A stretch of 40,127 bases of DNA from NCBI GenBank assembly GCA_028873535.1, contig JAGWIJ010000017.1, positions 1 through 40,127 on the forward strand. The letters are read 5' to 3'. This document shows, one piece after another, positions 34,715 through 40,127 of this stretch; positions within the stretch are counted from its first letter, which is position 1, and each line of letters starts with the position of its first letter. Position numbers and translations under genes: made by a program. A model generated the notes under the pieces. The model made no database searches and was not told the DNA's origin. It was given only the letters and a program-made list of their open reading frames with translations. Source of the stretch: Pseudomonadota bacterium (GTDB lineage Bacteria > Pseudomonadota > Gammaproteobacteria > Burkholderiales > Ferrovaceae).

Positions 34715-34773
34715 GCCAGCAACGCTTGCTTCGCAGTGCCGGTGCACTCGCTTCCAGTCCGGACCCCCCTTTG

Positions 34774-35988
34774 ATGAGTCCCTTGCCGCACACCATTTAC
34801 CTGCTGTCGCTGGTCAGCTTCTTCAATGACGTTGCCTCGGACATGGTGATTCCCTTGTTGCCATTGCTGCTGGCCGGGCCGGCAGGCGGTGGCGCGCTTG
34901 CCCTGGGCGTGATCGAAGGCAGCGCCGACGCGGTCGCCAGCATGATGCGGCTGTGGTCCGGTCGGCGCAGCGACCGCAGCGGCGGTCAGCGCAAGCCGTT
35001 GGCGCTGGCCGGCTACGCGCTCTCCAATCTGGTGCGCCCGCTGCTCGGTCTGATGCCGACGTGGTGGGGCATGCTGGCATTGCGCGCAGTCGACCGTGTC
35101 GGCAAGGGCGTGCGCAGCGCACCGCGCGACGCACTGCTGGCGGACCTGGTGCCGGCGGCGCGCCGGGGTGCGGCTTTCGGCGTGCATCGCGCCTTCGACA
35201 ATGCCGGAGCGGTGCTGGGCGCACTCGCCGCCGCCTGGGTATTGTCCTTCCCGGGCGCGGATGTGCGCGCCGTGGTGCTGTGGTCGGCGCTGCCCGGCGT
35301 GATCGCCGTCTTGCTGCTGGCCTTCGCGGTGCGTGAGCCCGGGCACGCGAAAACGCTGGCGGCCGGCGCTTGCGCCGGCACCGGCGCACAGCAGGAAGCG
35401 CCCGGCGTGGATGTGCTGGCGGCGCCGCCGCCGGCACTGCGCGCCTACCTGCGCGCGCTGCTGCTGTTCGCCCTGTCGCGTGCATCGGAGACGTTCATCG
35501 TGCTGCGTGGTCATGAACTCGGCATGGCGCCCGCTTCGCTGCTGGTACTTTGGGCCGGCCTCAACGCCGCCAAGGCCCTGACCGCCCACCTGGGCGGAGG
35601 CTGGGCGGACGGCCACGGCCGCCTGCAGGTGCTGCGCCTGTCCTGGGCTGGCAACGTCGCGACGGCTGCTGCGCTGGCGTGGGCACCGGGTGCGCTGGCG
35701 CTGTGCGTGGTTTCCCTGCTGGGCAGCCTGCCGGTCGGCCTGGGTGAAGGCGCGGAACGTGCGCACGTCGCCGATCTGGCGCCCGCCACACAGCGTGGCA
35801 CGGCTTACGGCTGGTACAACCTGACCACTGGCGTGGCGGCGATTCCGGCGGGACTCGTCTTCGGCGGCCTGTGGCAGTATGCTGGCGCCCCCGTCGCCTT
35901 CTGTGCGGCCGCCGTGATCGGCGGCCTCGCGCTGTGGCTGTTGCCCGGCAATCCGCCCGCGGTGGCGACGGTCCGCACCCCAGCTTGA
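34774..35988 (+). CDS. MFS transporter (drug/metabolite efflux type)
   Basis: The ATG at 34774 gives 404 residues with about twelve membrane helices; the open frame upstream is non-coding leader. The first helix contains SFFNDVASDMVIPLLPLLL. The RSDRSGGQRKPLALAGYAL loop and AVDRVGKGVRSAPRDALLADLVP near TM4 define a proteobacterial MFS group often annotated only as MFS transporter. A central Ala/Cys/Gly-rich loop (KTLAAGACAGTGAQQEAPG) divides the two halves. The substrate is unknown. A pair of alternative hairpins lies in the leader. Confidence 0.85.
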   Translation: MSPLPHTIYLLSLVSFFNDVASDMVIPLLPLLLAGPAGGGALALGVIEGSADAVASMMRLWSGRRSDRSGGQRKPLALAGYALSNLVRPLLGLMPTWWGMLALRAVDRVGKGVRSAPRDALLADLVPAARRGAAFGVHRAFDNAGAVLGALAAAWVLSFPGADVRAVVLWSALPGVIAVLLLAFAVREPGHAKTLAAGACAGTGAQQEAPGVDVLAAPPPALRAYLRALLLFALSRASETFIVLRGHELGMAPASLLVLWAGLNAAKALTAHLGGGWADGHGRLQVLRLSWAGNVATAAALAWAPGALALCVVSLLGSLPVGLGEGAERAHVADLAPATQRGTAYGWYNLTTGVAAIPAGLVFGGLWQYAGAPVAFCAAAVIGGLALWLLPGNPPAVATVRTPA

Positions 35989-36001
35989 TGGAATTTCTCG
36001 C

Positions 36002-38008
36002 ATGCCTGTCCTTACCCTCGAAGGTGCCTGCCTGGCCTTCGGCCACCACGCCCTGCTGGACCACGCCGACCTGGTGGTGGAGGCGGGCGACCGCATCGCC
36101 CTGATCGGACGCAATGGCACAGGCAAGAGCAGCCTGGTCAAGGCCTTTGCGGGAGAACTCCATCTCGACGACGGCAAGGTCTGGAAACAGCCGGGACTGC
36201 GCGTTGCGCATGTGCCTCAGGAACCTCCCTACGATCCCGCCGGAACCGTCTACGAGACGGTGGCGTCCGGCCTCGGCGCCCTGCGCGAGGCCCTGGTCGG
36301 CTACCATCGTCTCAGCGCGCAGATGGCCAGCGAAGGCCACGCGAGCGATGCCGATCTCGCAAGGCTGGCCGAATTCCAGCACGCACTCGACAGCGGCGAC
36401 GGCTGGACGCAGCACAGCCGCATCGAAGCGGTCATCGACCAGATGGCTCTGCCGCCGGACCGCACCATGGGCGAGCTGTCCGGAGGCTGGCGCAAACGCG
36501 TCGCGCTCGCGCGCGCCTGGGTCGGGGATCCGGAGCTGCTGCTGCTCGATGAACCGACCAACCATCTCGACATCGAGGCGATCGAAGACCTGGAAGCGCA
36601 ACTGATCGCTTTCCGCGGGGCGATCCTGTTCGTGACCCACGATCGCCGCTTCATGGACCGCGTCGCCAACCGGATCATCGAACTCGATCGCGGGCGCCTG
36701 GGCGAATTCGGGCGCTCCTGGGCCGACTACGAGCTGCGCAAGGCCGACCAACTGGCGCGCGAAGCGGTCGAGAATGCCAAGGCCGACAAGTTCCTCGCCC
36801 AGGAGGAAGTGTGGATCCGCAAGGGCGTGGAGGCCCGGCGCACGCGCAGCGTCGGTCGCGTGCAGCGCCTGGACCGCCTGCGTGCCCAGCGCGCGGCGAG
36901 GCGTGAGCGCCTGTCCGGCGTGCGCCTCGCGCTCGATACCGGTGACCAGGGTGGCGAACTGGTGGCGGAACTGAACGACGTCACCATCCAGGTGCCCGGT
37001 CGTACCCTGGTCGCGCATTTCAGCACGCGTATCCTGCGCGGCGACTGCATCGGTCTGATCGGCGCCAACGGCGCCGGCAAGACCAGCTTCCTGCGTGTGC
37101 TGTTGGGCGAGCAGCCGCCCAGCAGCGGGCGAGTGCGCCTTGGCACCCGCCTGCAGATCGCCTATTTCGACCAGATGCGCGCCCAGCTGGATCCCGAGGC
37201 GACGCTGATCGACACCATCAGCCCGGGCTCGGACACCGTGGAGATCCGTGGTCAGCGCAAACACGTGCTGAGCTACCTGGGCGATTTCCTGTTCCCGCCC
37301 GAGCGCGCGCGCGCCAAGGTGAAGTCGCTGTCCGGCGGCGAGCGCAACCGCCTGCTGCTGGCCCGCCTGTTCGCGCGACCGGCCAATCTGCTGGTGCTCG
37401 ACGAGCCCACCAATGACCTCGATGTCGAGACCCTGGAGCTGCTCGAGGAACTGCTGGCCGACTACCCCGGGACCCTGCTCCTGGTGAGCCATGACCGTGC
37501 CTTCCTGGACAACGTCGTCACCCAGGTGATCGCACTGGACGGGCAGGGTGGGGTGGTCGAGAACGCCGGCGGTTATGAGGATTTCCGTCGCTGGCGCGAC
37601 AGCGCCGACGGCCGTGCCTATCGTGCCCGCCTGCTCGAGGTCGCCGCCGCGGCTGCCGCCGAGCCTGGCGACACGGTGTCGCCAGCGCCGCCACCGGCCA
37701 CCCCCGTGCCGGAAAAGGCCCTTGCGCCGGCACCCGCCGAGCGCAAGGGCAGCGATGCCACCGCCAGGCTCAAGCTCAGCTACAAGGAGCAGCGCGAACT
37801 CGAAGCACTTCCCGGACGCATCGAGGCGCTCGAACGCGAGCAGGGCGAAGTGGCCGCCGCGCTGGCGCGGCCAGAGACCTGGCAGGGTGATCCGGGCGAG
37901 GTTCAGCGCCTGAGTGCTCGCGCCGCTGCGATCGATGGCGAACTGCTGGCCGCCATGGAGCGCTGGGATGAACTCGACAACCGGCAGCGCGAAGCGGCCG
38001 GAGGCTGA
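36002..38008 (+). CDS. uup: ABC-F family ATPase Uup
   Basis: ABC-F proteins are soluble twin ATPases that act on ribosomes and DNA structures; they do not transport. The 668-residue protein has two complete cassettes: Walker A GRNGTGKSSL and signature LSGGWRKRVALARA and Walker B LLLLDEPTNHLD in the first, and GANGAGKTSF, LSGGERNRLLLARL and LVLDEPTNDLD in the second. The interdomain linker region contains an Arg-rich stretch (VEARRTRSVGRVQRLDRLR). A Pro/Ala linker (residues ~555-585) leads to a C-terminal coiled coil (KEQRELEALPGRIEALEREQ) that is characteristic of Uup. Confidence 0.94.
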   Translation: MPVLTLEGACLAFGHHALLDHADLVVEAGDRIALIGRNGTGKSSLVKAFAGELHLDDGKVWKQPGLRVAHVPQEPPYDPAGTVYETVASGLGALREALVGYHRLSAQMASEGHASDADLARLAEFQHALDSGDGWTQHSRIEAVIDQMALPPDRTMGELSGGWRKRVALARAWVGDPELLLLDEPTNHLDIEAIEDLEAQLIAFRGAILFVTHDRRFMDRVANRIIELDRGRLGEFGRSWADYELRKADQLAREAVENAKADKFLAQEEVWIRKGVEARRTRSVGRVQRLDRLRAQRAARRERLSGVRLALDTGDQGGELVAELNDVTIQVPGRTLVAHFSTRILRGDCIGLIGANGAGKTSFLRVLLGEQPPSSGRVRLGTRLQIAYFDQMRAQLDPEATLIDTISPGSDTVEIRGQRKHVLSYLGDFLFPPERARAKVKSLSGGERNRLLLARLFARPANLLVLDEPTNDLDVETLELLEELLADYPGTLLLVSHDRAFLDNVVTQVIALDGQGGVVENAGGYEDFRRWRDSADGRAYRARLLEVAAAAAAEPGDTVSPAPPPATPVPEKALAPAPAERKGSDATARLKLSYKEQRELEALPGRIEALEREQGEVAAALARPETWQGDPGEVQRLSARAAAIDGELLAAMERWDELDNRQREAAGG

Positions 38009-38070
38009 GGCGGCTTGCCGGTCCTGAAGCCTGGAACCCGCTGCCAGGCTGTGCTATATTTCGGGATTCC

Positions 38071-38158
38071 GGAGAAGTGGCAGAGTGGTCGATCGCGCCT
38101 GACTCGAAATCAGGTTTACCGCAAGGTAACGGGGGTTCGAATCCCTCCTTCTCCGCCA
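38071..38158 (+). tRNA. tRNA-Ser (anticodon CGA), CCA encoded
   Basis: An 88-base type II tRNA with acceptor stem GGAGAAG/CTTCTCC, anticodon stem CCTGA/TCAGG with loop CTCGAAA (anticodon CGA), a long variable arm (TACCGCAAGGTAAC), and T arm GGGGGTTCGAATCCCTC. The discriminator G is followed by genomic CCA. It decodes TCG. Confidence 0.97.
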
Positions 38159-38168
38159 ACGATGCAGT

Positions 38169-38194
38169 CGAAACGCGCCTCCGGGCGCGTTTCG
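38169..38194 (+). terminator. Hairpin terminator after tRNA-Ser
   Basis: An 11-bp perfect stem CGAAACGCGCC/GGCGCGTTTCG with a TCCG loop starts 10 bases after the tRNA end and is followed by a short pyrimidine run (GCATTTCC). It is a likely intrinsic terminator, though the T-tract is short. Confidence 0.75.
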
Positions 38195-38273
38195 CATTTC
38201 CTGGCCTGCCGCCCGCGAGCAGGGGCGTGGCGGTCCGGTCAGGGCCCGGCCCGTCATTGCGCGATCAGGATCC

Positions 38274-39119
38274 ATGCTCAGCTATCGTCACGCCTTCCAT
38301 GCGGGCAATCATGCCGACGTGCTCAAGCATGCCGTGCTGGTCGCACTGCTTGAACACCTGGGCCAGAAGGACAAGCCCTGGTGGTACGTCGACAGCCATG
38401 CCGGTGCAGGCCTGTATGATCTGCAGGGCGACTATGCCAGCCGCAATGGCGAATTCGAGAATGGCATTGCACGCCTGTGGACGCGCACCGATCTGCCGCC
38501 CATGCTCGCGCCCTACGTCGAGGTCGTGCGCGGACTCAATCCGGACGGCCGGCTGCGCTACTACCCGGGGTCGCCCTGGTGCGCGCTGCAGTGCGCACGC
38601 GCGGAAGATCGCCTGCGGCTGTTCGAACTGCACAGCACCGATCATCGGCTGCTGGCGCAGAATTTCGCCGACGCCGGGCGCCGTGTGCGCATCGAGACCG
38701 GCGACGGCTTTGCCGGCCTGCGCGCCGTGCTGCCGCCGCCCAGCCGTCGCGGGCTGGTGCTGATCGATCCCTCGTACGAAATCAAGACCGACTATGCGCG
38801 CGTGCCGGAGGCACTGGCGCAGGCGTTGGCGCGTTTCGCCAACGGCACCTATGTGATCTGGTACCCGCTGCTGCAGACCTCGGACAGTCGCGCCATGCTG
38901 CAGCAGCTGCGCGCGCTGCGTCCGCCCAGCTGGCTGCACGTGAGCCTCAGCGTGCAGTCACCGGCGGCGACAGGTTTCGGGATGCACGGCAGCGGACTGT
39001 TCATCGTCAATCCGGCATGGACTTTGCCCGGTCTGCTGCAGGCCACATTGCCCTGGCTGGTCGATGCCATGCGCCAGGACGCTGGCGCCGGATTCACCCT
39101 GGATCACGAGATTCCCTGA
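38274..39119 (+). CDS. rlmJ: 23S rRNA (adenine(2030)-N6)-methyltransferase
   Basis: RlmJ methylates A2030 of 23S rRNA using S-adenosylmethionine. The 281-residue protein matches the family throughout: MLSYRHAFHAGNHADVLKH at the N-terminus, the SAM-binding YVDSHAGAGLYDL, PGSPWCALQ, and the catalytic IDPSYEIKTDY, where Ser replaces the second Pro of the usual DPPY, a variation that still fits the motif. C-terminal GMHGSGLFIVNPAW is also typical. Convergent with the regulator gene 31 bases away. Confidence 0.96.
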   Translation: MLSYRHAFHAGNHADVLKHAVLVALLEHLGQKDKPWWYVDSHAGAGLYDLQGDYASRNGEFENGIARLWTRTDLPPMLAPYVEVVRGLNPDGRLRYYPGSPWCALQCARAEDRLRLFELHSTDHRLLAQNFADAGRRVRIETGDGFAGLRAVLPPPSRRGLVLIDPSYEIKTDYARVPEALAQALARFANGTYVIWYPLLQTSDSRAMLQQLRALRPPSWLHVSLSVQSPAATGFGMHGSGLFIVNPAWTLPGLLQATLPWLVDAMRQDAGAGFTLDHEIP

Positions 39120-39150
39120 GGCGCTCGCGCGCCGGTCGTACCGCTTCCCT

Positions 39151-40127
39151 TCAGTCCTGCTGCGGTTCGGCGACGTCGCCGGAGCGTGTGCTTTCGATGG
39201 CGGCGGCTTGGCGGCGCAGTTCAGCCAGGTGCATCTCGAGCGCGCGGTCCTTGCGCAGCTTGTCGGAGATGCGCCCTGCCAGGTCGTCGAAGCCGGCCCG
39301 CAGTCGCGCCGCCTCGCGTTCGGGGTCGGGCGTTTCAGCGGTGTCGGGGGCGGTTTGCATCGCGGCGCGGTCGGTGGGTTCTGACGACTGACTTAACGGC
39401 AGATCCTTCCCTGGGCTTGAGTCATCCACGCTGACCCGTGCGCCCACAGCACCGACTGCGGCCTTGGCGCCGGCAGCCGGCAGCCGGATATGGTCGGGCG
39501 TCCGCACCAGACCTTGCGTGATCGCGTAGGCCGTCACCTCGGACGCCTTGTGCACGTTGAGCTTGCGCATCAGGTTCATGCGATGGGTCTCGACGGTCTT
39601 GATGCTGACTTCGAGTTGCGCGGCGATCCGGCGGCTGGTCATGCCGTCGGCGACCAGTCGCAGCACTTCCACCTCGCGCGAGGTCAGGGACGCAGGGGCC
39701 GAGCCTGCCATCTGCGCAGCCGGGCGCCGGCGCAGGAAGCCGTCGATGACCGTGCCGGCGACATCGGTGCTGATGAAGGGTTCACCCGCCAGCACGCTGC
39801 GTACGCCCAGCAGCAGTTCGCCCGCGCTCACTTCCTTGTTCACGAAGCCGTGCGCGCCGGCCAGCAGCGCTTCGCGCACCGCGCCGGATTCGCTGTGTCC
39901 GCTGAGCACCAGGATGCGCACCTCGGGCCAGCGCCGATGGATCTCCTGGATTGCCAGGATGCCGTTGCATCCGGGCATCGAAAGATCGATCAGGACCAGA
40001 TTGGGCTGCAGCCGTGCACATTCGCGCACGGCCTCGAGCCCCTCGCTCGCCTCGCCGCACACCGCCAGACCAGGTTCCGAATCGAGCAGCGACTTCAAGC
40101 CGGCACGCAGCAGCGCATGGTCTTCGG
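39151..40127 (-). CDS. NarL/LuxR-type response regulator with C-terminal extension (5' end outside window)
   Basis: The open frame runs off the right edge, so the N-terminus is incomplete; the visible part begins at EDHALLRAGL, near the start of the receiver. Phosphoacceptor Asp is in LVLIDLSMPGCNG and the conserved Lys in FVNKEV. The LuxR helix-turn-helix contains LTSREVEVLRLVADGMTSRR and VSIKTVETHRMNLMRKLNVH. After the HTH an unusual tail of about 110 residues follows: a Ser/Pro/Thr/Asp-rich stretch and then a helical, charged segment (REAARLRAGFDDLAGRIS, LEMHLAELRRQAA) that could be a coiled coil. Most NarL proteins end soon after the HTH. No kinase is visible in the window. Confidence 0.9.
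   Translation of the reverse strand, partial: EDHALLRAGLKSLLDSEPGLAVCGEASEGLEAVRECARLQPNLVLIDLSMPGCNGILAIQEIHRRWPEVRILVLSGHSESGAVREALLAGAHGFVNKEVSAGELLLGVRSVLAGEPFISTDVAGTVIDGFLRRRPAAQMAGSAPASLTSREVEVLRLVADGMTSRRIAAQLEVSIKTVETHRMNLMRKLNVHKASEVTAYAITQGLVRTPDHIRLPAAGAKAAVGAVGARVSVDDSSPGKDLPLSQSSEPTDRAAMQTAPDTAETPDPEREAARLRAGFDDLAGRISDKLRKDRALEMHLAELRRQAAAIESTRSGDVAEPQQD

Noticed and set aside
35561-37492. 643-codon open frame antisense to the MFS end and uup
   Set aside because: Shadow of uup; composition is typical of a reverse-strand frame and it has no domain.
1-40127. CRISPR arrays, insertion sequences, prophage or integration sites
   Set aside because: No regularly spaced repeats, transposase, integrase or phage structural genes were found; neither tRNA has a repeated 3' end nearby.

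Overview
The window is a gene-dense, high-GC stretch of chromosome from a proteobacterium, most likely a betaproteobacterium or a close gammaproteobacterial relative. This is inferred from the gene set: a cyo-type quinol oxidase with SURF1 and RegB/RegA, an Entner-Doudoroff block controlled by HexR, a PA2779/PA2778-type pair, MgsA, Uup and RlmJ. I see no insertion sequence, prophage, CRISPR array or rRNA. No intergenic gap exceeds about 300 bases.

Layout. 1-940: hexanucleotide repeat and an Ala/Pro-rich putative membrane ORF. 940-9100: an MHS-type transporter divergent from cyoABCD, then SURF1, then the redox two-component pair RegB/RegA; this is an aerobic respiration module with its likely regulator. 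9110-11833: an exported protein of unknown function with a helical metallohydrolase-like motif, an ADP-ribosylglycohydrolase and methylglyoxal synthase. 11830-14775: a large GAF/PAS/GGDEF/EAL protein whose stop overlaps the mgsA start. 15036-16417: a translationally coupled pair, a small membrane protein and a C39-like cysteine peptidase lipoprotein with TPR. 16419-18783 (minus): an OmpR-type response regulator followed by a NERD-domain UvrD-like helicase, with no kinase nearby.

18900-24819 is a complete Entner-Doudoroff block: zwf-hexR, a convergent SMP-30-type lactonase, and edd-eda. Two near-identical 17-bp palindromes (TTGTAAC-N3-GTTACAA) lie over the zwf promoter and in the divergent lactonase/edd promoter region. 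They fit HexR operators, so the block appears to be one self-regulated circuit in which the SMP-30 protein takes the lactonase step.

25008-30619 is the most unusual region. It is a tight six-gene cassette encoding three (pseudo)pilin-like proteins, a PilT-like ATPase, a PilP-like periplasmic protein with a Gly/Pro-rich tail and an unrecognised 430-residue exported protein. It carries no platform protein, secretin, assembly ATPase or prepilin peptidase, so it looks like an accessory or self-contained minor-pilin module that borrows the rest of the machine.

30691-40127: a PIG3-type quinone oxidoreductase, an exported propeller-like protein, a cytoplasmic gamma-glutamyltransferase-like enzyme, tRNA-Arg(CCT), a second MFS transporter, ABC-F protein Uup, tRNA-Ser(CGA) with a clear hairpin, RlmJ, and a NarL/LuxR response regulator with a long C-terminal extension that runs off the right edge.

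All functional calls come from reading motifs by eye; no database search was possible.
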